Below, one piece after another: positions 1 through 6,481 of a stretch of DNA of 9,407 nt. The notes beneath the pieces are model-generated. The model did not search any database. It was not told the DNA's origin and saw nothing but the letters and a program-made list of their open reading frames with translations. Location: the NCBI GenBank assembly GCA_036272915.1, contig DATAXV010000031.1, forward strand, positions 1 to 9,407, written 5' to 3'. Both the position numbers and the translations under genes were made by a program. The DNA comes from DATAXV01 sp036272915. GTDB taxonomy: Bacteria; Chloroflexota; Dormibacteria; Dormibacterales; Dormibacteraceae. Within the stretch, counting starts at the first letter, position 1. The number at the start of each line of letters is the position of its first letter.

Positions 1-178
1 AACAAACACCAAGCCAAGCCGTGTAAGCCAAGCTACGGAGGCTAAACCCGACGGACGAGTACAACCACGTCCGTACCAGCTACAGGCCCGGAGCGTCGCT
101 CTCAGCGATTTCTGTAAGGTCAAAACAATTCGTCTTTTGGCCATCCGACGGATTACGGATGACGCCAATTGGTGTCCC
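1..178. other. Gene-free left edge with short repeats
   Basis: I see no convincing gene here. The stretch is richer in A and T than the rest of the window. It contains a 9-base direct repeat, AAGCCAAGC, at 11-19 and 25-33, and a 7-base inverted repeat, ACGGACG at 51-57 with CGTCCGT at 68-74 (10-base loop). A minus-strand reading frame from an ATG at 144 stays open to the left edge, but it has no ribosome binding site and atypical codons, so it is not called as a gene. Confidence 0.5.
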
Positions 179-216
179 AAAAGAAAAGCCGCCCAGGGAC
201 GAACCCCTGAGCGGCT
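179..216 (-). terminator. Rho-independent terminator of the small-gene pair
   Basis: Read on the minus strand, this is a continuous 12-bp stem (AGCCGCUCAGGG with CCCUGGGCGGCU, one U-G pair) closed by a 6-base loop. It is followed directly by UUUCUUUU. It starts 16 bases after the end of the 89-aa gene, where a terminator for that gene should be. On the plus strand the wobble becomes a C-A mismatch and there is no T tract, so it acts for minus-strand transcription only. Confidence 0.9.
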
Positions 217-232
217 GTTGGTGGTCGGTAGG

Positions 233-502
233 TCAGGCTGCGTCCGGCATGTCTACCTGCATGGCGTTGAAGATGGCCATGAACTCAGCGGAGCTTTCAA
301 GTTGCTGGCTCGTGCCCAACGTCACGAGATCGGCCACGGTAGTGGCTGCGATCTGAGACTGTCGCGCGACCACAGCCCAATCGCCGGATTCGGACGCGTC
401 CTTCGCGCGGTACGCGGCCCGCATGATCTTGTCAACGAGATACGCGCGGCGAACGGTGACTGCTCGAGCGCGGCGGCTGGTGTCGAGGTTGATGATGGAC
501 AT
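233..502 (-). CDS. Small hypothetical protein (89 aa)
   Basis: I do not recognise this 89-residue protein. It is soluble, with no membrane segment or signal peptide. A basic N-terminal third (RRARAVTVRRAYLVDKIMRAAYR) gives way to a helical, alanine-rich middle (about residues 35-65) and a hydrophobic C-terminal helix ending in acidic and small residues. The start is fixed by an AGGAG motif 8 bases before the ATG. That motif overlaps the stop codon of the preceding 73-aa gene, so the two are probably translationally coupled. A strong intrinsic terminator follows 16 bases after its end. The ribosome binding site, coupling and terminator together argue strongly that the gene is real and expressed. 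Its size and setting beside a tRNA resemble small accessory genes of integrated elements, but that is inference. Confidence 0.75.
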   Translation of the reverse strand: MSIINLDTSRRARAVTVRRAYLVDKIMRAAYRAKDASESGDWAVVARQSQIAATTVADLVTLGTSQQLESSAEFMAIFNAMQVDMPDAA

Positions 503-513
503 GAGGAATTCTC

Positions 514-735
514 CTATCGGGTTAGGTAACGGTCTGCCATCGTCTCAGCAGCGGCCAGCACGGCCGTAGCTTCGTTGAGCACGTTCACAAGATCGGTGCT
601 GCTCGGGTCACCGATCGGCGAGAGAGTCCGCGCGGCGGGAAGGTACAGATCGGAGATCCGCGAGCGGACCTCGAACGAATCGGCAACGAAATTCGCCAGC
701 GACGTACGCACGGAATCCGGGATCATGTCGGACAT
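514..735 (-). CDS. Small hypothetical protein (73 aa)
   Basis: This 73-residue soluble protein is not recognised. It starts MSDMIPDSVRTSL and looks mostly alpha-helical: a first helix around residues 8-30, a central turn rich in Pro, Ser and Asp (about 38-46), and a second alanine-rich helix to the end. CAGGAG lies about 11 bases upstream of the chosen ATG. A second in-frame ATG three codons later would place that site farther away, so the first is preferred. Its stop overlaps the ribosome binding site of the 89-aa gene, making a two-gene unit that ends at the terminator at 179-216. The gene-free region upstream with repeated TTGACAGGCA elements is a plausible control region. No cysteine or catalytic motif is visible. 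Confidence 0.7.
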   Translation of the reverse strand: MSDMIPDSVRTSLANFVADSFEVRSRISDLYLPAARTLSPIGDPSSTDLVNVLNEATAVLAAAETMADRYLTR

Positions 736-889
736 GGGATTCGTGGCTCCTGTACAGCTACGGGTTCCTAGGTCCGGGGTCAGGGTGCAACCTGGCTCCG
801 GGCCGCTTCAACGAAACGGATGCTACACGCACCATCGCAATGGCGCTAGCCGTCTCACGGCGGCCCGCGCGCCCGGGTAGCCACGGCTT
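736..889. other. Gene-free stretch upstream of the small-gene pair
   Basis: No reading frame here has a ribosome binding site or plausible composition. It is the 5' region of the minus-strand gene pair and would hold its leader and promoter. TTGCAC can be found on the minus strand upstream of the 73-aa gene, but without a properly spaced -10 box, so I do not assign a promoter. Confidence 0.45.
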
Positions 890-995
890 TGCCTGTCAAG
901 CAAGAATCTGTTTGTGCTTCGCGCTCAACGTGGTTTGACAGGCACATTTCTTGCTTGACAGGCATTTTCTGGTACTTATGTCCTAGTGTTCTAGG
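890..995. promoter_or_regulatory. Repeat-rich control region with 17-bp inverted repeat
   Basis: TGCCTGTCAAGCAAGAA at 890-906 is the exact reverse complement of 948-964. The core occurs a third time as TTTGACAGGCA at 934-944, exactly 20 bases (about two helical turns) before the matching part of the right arm (954-964). A short palindrome, CCTAG-N4-CTAGG, follows at 982-995. Each core contains TTGACA, a perfect -35 hexamer. For the plus-strand copy at 955-960 the best -10 is TATGTC at 977-982 (16-base spacer), which is weak and points into the 3' end of a minus-strand gene. Operator sites for a dimeric repressor are more likely than a plain promoter. Recombinase or replication-initiator sites are alternatives. 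Confidence 0.55.
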
Positions 996-1010
996 TGCGT
1001 GAGATTCCGT

Positions 1011-1268
1011 TCACTGGCTGGCACGAGCCTTGCGGGCCTGCACGAAGGTTTCCGCCACGATCACAGCCAGCACAAGGCCCGCGATCACGGCGAAGATCCA
1101 AGCCGCATTCTCGACAACCCAGACGACGCCGGCCAGCACGAGGAACGCCATCACCAGCGAGCCGCAGCCGATATGTCTGCTGCGGAGTGGCACACGGCCA
1201 GCATGGCGCGCTAAGCGGAGCGGGATGCTCACGCCGATGCGTGGCAGTAACCGAATCCATAGCCTCAT
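1011..1268 (-). CDS. Small two-helix membrane protein (85 aa)
   Basis: This unrecognised 85-residue protein has a basic N-terminal segment (residues 1-32, many Arg). Two adjacent hydrophobic helices follow at about 33-52 and 55-73, then a charged tail (QARKARASQ). It should sit in the cytoplasmic membrane as a hairpin with both ends in the cytoplasm. The start is well supported: a perfect AGGAGG lies 8 bases before the ATG. The gene begins 50 bases after the 3' end of tRNA-Ser on the same strand with no visible terminator between, so read-through from the tRNA promoter is possible. Small hydrophobic proteins are common in conjugative elements of actinomycetes (for example Spd-type spread proteins). 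I see no specific match, so the function is unknown. Confidence 0.7.
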   Translation of the reverse strand: MRLWIRLLPRIGVSIPLRLARHAGRVPLRSRHIGCGSLVMAFLVLAGVVWVVENAAWIFAVIAGLVLAVIVAETFVQARKARASQ

Positions 1269-1316
1269 CTACGCAACCTCCTAAAGCGGATCTAGTTGGT
1301 AGGTGAGTTGAGTGGA

Positions 1317-1404
<88 letters not shown>

Positions 1405-1415
1405 GAGCCACATGG

Positions 1416-1444
1416 AGTGTACCGTCGAACATCGCCCATATCGG
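1416..1444 (-). promoter_or_regulatory. Likely promoter of tRNA-Ser
   Basis: On the minus strand, TACACT (1416-1421) is a good -10 box ending 11 bases before the mature tRNA, which leaves a leader of only a few bases. A 17-base spacer separates it from CCGATA (1439-1444), a weak -35 matching TTGACA at three positions. The assignment rests mainly on the -10 and its position. Confidence 0.45.
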
Positions 1445-1590
1445 GTGGCGACCACTACTGCGCGATGGCTCGAGGACCTCGGGTTCGTGTTTTCGGCGAT
1501 GTGGCCGGACTCCGGCACACGTGGCTGCGCCGCGGCTATCGTGTGGCAGATGCGCCACCCTGTCGATGGAGCCTGCGTGAGGGCGGACTG

Positions 1591-2439
1591 ATGACCCAAG
1601 CGATGCCCGGCGACAGCGGTCCCGGTCGCCCCGGCTCCCGGCCATGGTGGACCAGCCCCTGGATGATCGTGGTCAGCGTCGTCGTGATCGTCGCGCTGGT
1701 CGCGGGGATCGCGCTCTACGCCTGGCTCGGACGCGGATCGAATCAGGCCGCCGGCGACGTCAACTCGGCCCGCGTCGTCGGGCTGGTCACGCATGTTCCG
1801 GCCAGCAGCTACGACAAGGTGCCGCCGCTGCCGGGGGGCGGCGACTCCTCGAGCTTCGACTCGACGGGCACGAGGCCGCCGGCCGGGACCCGGCCCTACG
1901 TCCTCTACGTCGGCGCCGAGTTCTGCCCCTTCTGCGCGGCCGAGCGCTGGTCGATCATCACCGCGCTCAGCCGTTTCGGCAGCTTCTCCGGCCTCAGCCT
2001 GATCTCCTCCTCGAGCACCGATGTCTTTCCCAACACGCCCACCTTCACCTTCCTCAACGCGACCTTCCACAGCAGCTACCTCACGTTCACGTCCCGCGAA
2101 CTGGAGGATCGGAACCAACAGGCGCTGCAGACGCTGACGAACCAGGAGGCGGCGCTCGAGAGCCACTACAACACCGCCGGCTACATCCCATTCGTTCTCA
2201 TCGACGACCGCTACTACCAGGTGTCCGCGGCGTACTCGCCGGCCCTGCTGAGCGGCCAGACCTGGGGGCAGATCGCGAACCACCTGAACGATCCCAGCAG
2301 CGCCACGACCAGGGCGATCCTCGGTGAGGCCGACATCATCAGCGCGGCGATCTGCAATTCGGACGGGCAGGAGCCGGTCGGCGTATGCCAGTCGTCCGGC
2401 GTCGAGGCGTCGATGGCAGGTCTGCCGTCCAAGGGGTGA
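1591..2439 (+). CDS. Membrane-anchored thioredoxin-fold protein, DUF929 family
   Basis: This 282-aa protein has a short cytoplasmic N terminus rich in Pro and Gly, then one membrane helix at about residues 24-46. An extracytoplasmic domain follows with the redox motif CPFC (Cys112, Cys115) in the context YVGAEFCPFCAAERW. A Pro at position 200 (GYIPF) fits the cis-proline of the thioredoxin fold. Near the C terminus, Cys255 and Cys266 (AIC...VC) form a second pair typical of this family. The layout matches DUF929, for which no reaction is established; a thiol-disulfide role outside the membrane is inferred. The frame is open well upstream, but that part crosses the tRNA. The ATG at 1591, preceded by GAGGG, gives a normal N-terminal anchor. 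The stop overlaps the start of the phosphatase gene. Confidence 0.85.
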   Translation: MTQAMPGDSGPGRPGSRPWWTSPWMIVVSVVVIVALVAGIALYAWLGRGSNQAAGDVNSARVVGLVTHVPASSYDKVPPLPGGGDSSSFDSTGTRPPAGTRPYVLYVGAEFCPFCAAERWSIITALSRFGSFSGLSLISSSSTDVFPNTPTFTFLNATFHSSYLTFTSRELEDRNQQALQTLTNQEAALESHYNTAGYIPFVLIDDRYYQVSAAYSPALLSGQTWGQIANHLNDPSSATTRAILGEADIISAAICNSDGQEPVGVCQSSGVEASMAGLPSKG

Positions 2440-3128
2440 TGGGTAGCACTGGGCATGGGGCCGGCAACGACGTTCGGGGACGTTTCCTGTCGTGGCCGGG
2501 GTGTCGGAACGCCCGGGACCTGGGCGGGCTGCCAAGGCCCGGCGGTCTGACCCGCCGGGGCCAGTACCTCCGCTCGGACACGCTGACCCGCCTCACGGAT
2601 GATGGGCTCCAGTCGGTCCTCGCCGCTGGCGTGACGGCGGTTGTCGACCTCCGCAACCCTCCGCTCCTCCGGAGGGAGCCGAGCCCCTTCGCCTCCGTCC
2701 GCTCCCCTCGCCTCGTTCAGATACCGATCGTCCCTGCCGACTTCCCGTTCCCCGTCGCCTTCGAGGGTGGCTACGAGCGCCTGCTCGATGAGGCGATGCC
2801 GCAGATGCCGTCGATCTTGGCCGCGCTCGCGGGCTCACCGGGCGCGGTGGTGTTCCACTGCCATTCCGGCACGGGTCGGACCGGCGCGCTGGCGGTGCTG
2901 CTCCTGGACCTCGCCGGCGTGGACGCGGACGCGATCCAGGGGGACTACCTCCTCAGCTTCGACAACGAGGGCGCGCCCGGCGAGAAGGCCTCCGCCACGG
3001 AGGTGGTGCCGAGGCTTCTCCAGCACCTGCGTCACGCCTACGGCGGGTCTGATCGCTACCTGGCGCTGGCCGGCGTGCCCAGGCTCGACCGCGAGCGTAT
3101 TGCCGGGCGCCTGTCCGGTGATGGGTAG
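2439..3128 (+). CDS. Tyrosine/serine protein phosphatase (PTP-like, Y_phosphatase3 type)
   Basis: This 229-aa cytoplasmic protein has the phosphatase P-loop HCHSGTGRTG at 140-149, fitting the CX5R signature: nucleophile Cys141, phosphate-binding Arg147, then Thr148. The N-terminal motif NARDLGG (24-30) and the VDLRN segment around 69-73 are hallmarks of the bacterial family related to atypical dual-specificity phosphatases (PF13350 type, as in mycobacterial PtpB). An aspartate upstream of the P-loop, around position 101 or 118, may be the general acid, but this is uncertain. The chosen ATG shares bases with the stop of the DUF929 gene (TGATG), and AAGGGG sits just upstream, implying translational coupling. 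An earlier in-frame ATG at 2385 would overlap the DUF929 gene by 55 bases and adds a poor extension. The substrate could be phosphoprotein or phosphoinositide. Confidence 0.88.
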   Translation: MGSTGHGAGNDVRGRFLSWPGCRNARDLGGLPRPGGLTRRGQYLRSDTLTRLTDDGLQSVLAAGVTAVVDLRNPPLLRREPSPFASVRSPRLVQIPIVPADFPFPVAFEGGYERLLDEAMPQMPSILAALAGSPGAVVFHCHSGTGRTGALAVLLLDLAGVDADAIQGDYLLSFDNEGAPGEKASATEVVPRLLQHLRHAYGGSDRYLALAGVPRLDRERIAGRLSGDG

Positions 3129-3211
3129 TCCCGTCCGCCGGCGGCCGAGTACCATCGCCGGGCGACCGGCTGGGTGCCGGGGGACCGAACGGCAGGTGGA
3201 AGGGGGGAGCG

Positions 3212-3763
3212 ATGGCGGGGGCGAAGGAGATGCGCGAGCTCGGGATCAGGCAGCGCGGCGATCCGGTCCTCGGGGAGACCTGCCTCCGGTTCGACCTGCC
3301 CGCCGAGGCTGAGCTCGCCGTTGGGGTCGAGCGCCGCCTTGCCGTGATGATCGAGCGGCTGGCCGGGGTCCACGTGTTCGCCAAGGGGATGGGCCTCGCC
3401 GCGCCGCAGATCGGCATCCCCCGCGCCGCGGCCATGCTCCGCCCACCGGATGGCCGGCCTCCCTTCCTCCTCCTCAACCCGAGGGTGACCGAGCGATCGG
3501 CCGAGACCGACGAGCAGTTCGAGGGCTGCCTCTCCTTCTTCGACGTCCGCGGGCGCGTGGTCAGGCCGGTGCGCATCACCGTCGCTCACGCCGCCGTCGA
3601 CGGGACGCCGCTGGTGACCCGGTATGAGACGGGGATGGCCCGCCTCGTGCTCCATGAGATCGACCATCTCGCGGGCACGCTGTACGCGGACCGGATGAGC
3701 CCGGGCTCGCGCCTCATCCCCCTGGACGAGTACCGGGAGGGCGGCCGCGCCTGGGAGTACTGA
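3212..3763 (+). CDS. def: Peptide deformylase
   Basis: This 183-aa cytoplasmic metalloenzyme removes the formyl group from the initiator methionine of nascent proteins. All three family motifs are present: GMGLAAPQ at 59-66, EGCLSF at 104-109 (metal ligand Cys106) and HEIDH at 148-152 (metal ligands His148 and His152, catalytic Glu149). Motif 2 runs on as EGCLSFFDVRG rather than the usual EGCLSVPG, which suggests a secondary paralogue subgroup rather than the housekeeping copy beside fmt. The start has a strong AAGGGGGGAG just upstream. The gene lies 83 bases after the phosphatase gene, in a gap where TACCAT could be a -10 box. Its stop codon lies inside a hairpin shared with the convergent kinase gene. 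Confidence 0.95.
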   Translation: MAGAKEMRELGIRQRGDPVLGETCLRFDLPAEAELAVGVERRLAVMIERLAGVHVFAKGMGLAAPQIGIPRAAAMLRPPDGRPPFLLLNPRVTERSAETDEQFEGCLSFFDVRGRVVRPVRITVAHAAVDGTPLVTRYETGMARLVLHEIDHLAGTLYADRMSPGSRLIPLDEYREGGRAWEY

Positions 3764-3779
3764 GGGCCGGCGCCCTCAG
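3760..3779. terminator. Bidirectional hairpin holding both convergent stop codons
   Basis: CTGAGGGC (3760-3767) and GCCCTCAG (3772-3779) form a perfect 8-bp stem with a CGGC loop. The TGA of the deformylase (3761-3763) is in the left arm and the TGA of the kinase, read on the minus strand, is the mirror image in the right arm (3776-3778). There is no T tract on either side. Such U-less, GC-rich hairpins are commonly taken as terminators in high-GC bacteria, but termination is inferred. Confidence 0.6.
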
Positions 3780-4714
3780 ATCCGGGCAGCGAGGGCGGCG
3801 GCGACGCGGTTGCAACGGACCGGGTCCTCGGTCAGCCCGTTGTCCAGCCCCCAGACCCAGTAGTCGATGGCTCGCACGAAGCCCCAGATCGCGGCCCGCT
3901 CCCGGTCCAGCCCGGCGGCGTCGACGATGACGTCGAGGACGGCCAGGATCCCGGCCGCACCCTTGAGCTCGTCGGCGCGGGTCCAGAGCAGCTCCGCCAC
4001 CGAGCGCTCGGGATCGCCCCGGTAGGGCTTGGGATCGACCGCGGCCCACGGCTCCCGCTCTCCGGCGAGGACGTTGGCGTAGTGGAGGTCGGCGTGAACC
4101 ATCAGGCCCGCGGTCGACGCGGTGAGCCCGTCGGCCAGTTCGGCGGCGGCCTCGATCCACCCGGCGGGGATCCCTCGCCCGGGCCGGCTCCGCTTGGATC
4201 GCAGCCCCTCGGCGATCGCCCTGGCGGCGGAACGAAGCGACGGGATGGAGGGCGGCGCCTCCACGGCCAGGGTGCGGATGACGCGGCCGGCAACGGCGGC
4301 CGCCTCGAGGGGCGCCAGCCCCTCCAAACACCGAGACGGATCGAGACGCTCGAGCAGGAGGGCTCCACGCTCCGGGTCCGACTCGATCAGGCGGACGGCG
4401 CCGCGCCCGTTCCAGATGCCGAGCGCGAGCGCCTCCGACCGCGCCGGGCCCGGAGGCCAGGCCAGCTTCAGCACGAGTGCGCGGCCCTTACGCCGGACGG
4501 GGACGACGATGGCGTGGAACCCGTGCCAGATCCGTTCGCCGTCGGTTTCCAGGCCCCATCTCGCGGAGAAGTCAGAGACGTCTTCGGGCAGCCGGCTCAT
4601 CCACTCCCGCCCCTCGGTGGTGGCCGCCGCTCCGAACTCGAGCGGGCCGAGGTCGCGAAGCCCGGCGATCGTCGTCCCCTCGGTCTCGTTGGTCGGCATC
4701 CCAGCCGCCATCAT
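3776..4714 (-). CDS. Aminoglycoside phosphotransferase-family kinase (APH(6)-like)
   Basis: This 312-aa cytoplasmic small-molecule kinase has an N lobe with ALVLKLAWP, whose Lys83 probably binds ATP phosphates. The catalytic loop HADLHYANVL (207-216) carries general base Asp209 and metal-binding Asn214, and the metal motif AVDPKPYRGDPE (225-236) has Asp227. DPKP after the catalytic loop is characteristic of the streptomycin 6-kinase and 'hydroxyurea phosphotransferase' branch (PF04655 type). Many chromosomal members are of unknown substrate, so resistance should not be assumed. It begins 27 bases after the stop of the permease gene on the same strand, the last gene of a sugar-uptake operon, so phosphorylation of the imported compound is a reasonable inference. 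No clear ribosome binding site precedes the ATG at 4714. Starts at 4711 or 4699 are possible. Confidence 0.85.
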   Translation of the reverse strand: MMAAGMPTNETEGTTIAGLRDLGPLEFGAAATTEGREWMSRLPEDVSDFSARWGLETDGERIWHGFHAIVVPVRRKGRALVLKLAWPPGPARSEALALGIWNGRGAVRLIESDPERGALLLERLDPSRCLEGLAPLEAAAVAGRVIRTLAVEAPPSIPSLRSAARAIAEGLRSKRSRPGRGIPAGWIEAAAELADGLTASTAGLMVHADLHYANVLAGEREPWAAVDPKPYRGDPERSVAELLWTRADELKGAAGILAVLDVIVDAAGLDRERAAIWGFVRAIDYWVWGLDNGLTEDPVRCNRVAAALAARI

Positions 4715-4741
4715 CGCCGAGGCGCTCGAGGCGGCGCGGGT

Positions 4742-5647
4742 TCATCCCCTCTGGTCGGTCACGGTCAGGGCGTCGGTCAGATGCCGCTCGACGATGAGGA
4801 ACGCCACCACCGGCACGGCGGCGATGATGGTCGCCGCCCCCATCAGCAGCACCCAGTTCGAGCCGTACTCCTGCTGGAACAGGGAGAGGCCGACCGTGAT
4901 CGTGCGCATCTGGACGGAGCGGGTCACCACCAGCGGATACAGGTAGGAGTTCCAGGTGCCGACGAAGGACAGGAACATGCTCACCGCCACCGCCGGCCGG
5001 GCCATGGGCAGGGCGACGCTCCAGAACAGGCGCACCGGCCCGGCGCCGTCCAGCGTGGCGGCGTCGGTGATCGACTCGGGGATGCCCTCGAAGAACTGGC
5101 GGAGCAGGAAGACCGAGTAGCCGTTGACCAGGAAGGGGACGATGAGGGCCAGGTAGGTGTTGATCCAGCCCAGCCGGCTGAGGATGAAGAAGACCGGGAT
5201 CAGGGTCAGCTCGCCGGGGATCATGAGGGTGGCCAGGACCGAGAAGAAGAGCAGGTTCCTGCCCGGGAAGCGGAGGCGGGCGAAGGCGAAGGCGGCGGGA
5301 CCGCCGAGGGCCACGTTGCCGATCGCGACCGCCGTCGCCACGGCCAGGCTGTTGAACAGCCAGCGGCCGAACGACCCCGCCCTCCACACCTCGGCGTAGT
5401 TGCTCCACCGCCAGACCGAGGGAAGGAGGTCCGGGGGCCAGGTCACCGCCTCGTGGGACGACTTGAGGGAGGTCAGCACCATCCAGGCGAAGGGCAGGGC
5501 GACGAGGAGGGCGAGGGCGAGGCGGAGCGCCGCCCAGGCCCCGAGGCCGGCCCGCCGCCGCAGCGCCCTGGTCCGGACCGGGACGCGGCGGTGGGCGACG
5601 GGCTCAGCGGTAATAGACTGGGCGACCGACCCAGCGGACCTGTGCAT
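4742..5647 (-). CDS. ABC sugar transporter inner-membrane permease, MalG type
   Basis: This 301-aa polytopic permease belongs to the CUT1 carbohydrate importer class. It has a cytoplasmic basic N terminus, then about six membrane helices (roughly 38-60, 98-122, 132-157, 164-184, 216-237, 266-287). The EAA loop that docks on the ATPase is clear at about 191-219: ESITDAATLDGAGPVRLFW ending in LPMARP, with the conserved DGA and the final Pro. It forms a heterodimer with the upstream MalF-type permease, whose 3' end it overlaps by 44 bases. The ATG at 5647 is the only good start; GGGGGCG lies upstream at a rather long distance. An ATPase partner is missing from the window. The substrate cannot be deduced from this subunit. 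Confidence 0.92.
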   Translation of the reverse strand: MHRSAGSVAQSITAEPVAHRRVPVRTRALRRRAGLGAWAALRLALALLVALPFAWMVLTSLKSSHEAVTWPPDLLPSVWRWSNYAEVWRAGSFGRWLFNSLAVATAVAIGNVALGGPAAFAFARLRFPGRNLLFFSVLATLMIPGELTLIPVFFILSRLGWINTYLALIVPFLVNGYSVFLLRQFFEGIPESITDAATLDGAGPVRLFWSVALPMARPAVAVSMFLSFVGTWNSYLYPLVVTRSVQMRTITVGLSLFQQEYGSNWVLLMGAATIIAAVPVVAFLIVERHLTDALTVTDQRG

Positions 5648-6481
5648 ACGTCAACGCCCCCACGCCCACAACGAGCATCACCGCCACGGCCGAGGCGATG
5701 CCCATCTGGAAGTACTGGAATCCCTGCTGGTACATGTAGTAGATGGCGACCGTGGTGCTGCCCACCGGGCCGCCCTGGGTCATGAGGTCGACCTGGGCGA
5801 AGACCTGAAAGGAGTCGATCGCGCAGATCACGAGCGAGAAGAAGAGCTGCGGACCGAGCAGGGGCAGCGTGACCCGGAGCAGGCGCGACCAGTAGCGGGC
5901 GCCGTCCATCTCCGCCGCCTCCCGGTAGCTGCGGTCGATGTTCTTGAGCCCGGCGAGCAGGATCAGCATGTAGTAGCCGAACTGCCGCCAGACCGAGGGC
6001 AGGATGATGATCAGCATCGCCCAGCGCGGCTCGTCGAGCCAGTCCTGACCGCGGACGCCGAAGCGCTCGAGGACGAAGTTGAGCACGCCGAAGTGGGGGT
6101 CGAAGATCCACGACCAGACCACCGCGACGACGACGATGCTGACGACGAAGGGGATGGTGAAGGCGACGCGCAGGAGGCCCGACAGCGGGCCTCCGTGCTC
6201 GACCAGGAGGGCGGCGCCGAGGCCCGCGACCAGCACCATGGGCAGGGTCGCCCCGACGTAGACCAAGGTGTTCACCAGCGACTGCAGGAAGAGCGGGTCG
6301 TGGATGGCGGTGACGTAGTTGCGGATCCCGACCAGGGCGACGTTCGGAGAGATGCCGTTCCAGTCGGTGAAGCTGAGCACGAGCAGGCTCACGGCCGGCA
6401 GCCAGACGAACGCCCGAGGATGATCAGGGCCGGGATCGCCATCCCGTAGCCGGTCGCGGCCTCGCGCCGCCGGGACGTCAT
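5604..6481 (-). CDS. ABC sugar transporter permease, MalF/UgpA type, with 1-base frameshift
   Basis: The true start is the ATG at 6481, which overlaps the isomerase stop as ATGA and encodes MTSRRREAATGYGMAIPALIILG. After 23 codons this frame runs into RSSGCRP and a stop, while the continuation AFVWLPAVSLLVLSFTDWNG lies in the next frame. One extra G in the GGG run (CCC at 6413-6415 on the plus strand) restores a 292-aa protein of normal family length. That protein has six predicted membrane helices and an EAA loop at about 188-212 (REAAEMDGARYW...LPLLGP). It would pair with the MalG-type permease. Either a sequencing or assembly error in a homopolymer or a real inactivating mutation explains this. 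The intact downstream frame favours an error or a very recent event. A longer open frame reaching 6809 is a shadow of the isomerase gene. Confidence 0.88.

Noticed and set aside
1..144. Minus-strand frame starting MAKRRIVLTLQ and open to the left edge
   Set aside because: No ribosome binding site, codon use unlike the neighbours, and no recognisable protein; it could be chance in a short stretch.
955..982. Plus-strand promoter TTGACA-16-TATGTC
   Set aside because: The -10 is poor and it would read into the 3' end of a minus-strand gene with no plus-strand gene to serve; repeat or operator function explains TTGACA better.
4082..5785. Long plus-strand open frame opposite the kinase and permease genes
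   Set aside because: Composition is repetitive Gly, Arg, Glu and His, typical of the complement of GC-rich genes. Both minus-strand genes have clear family motifs.
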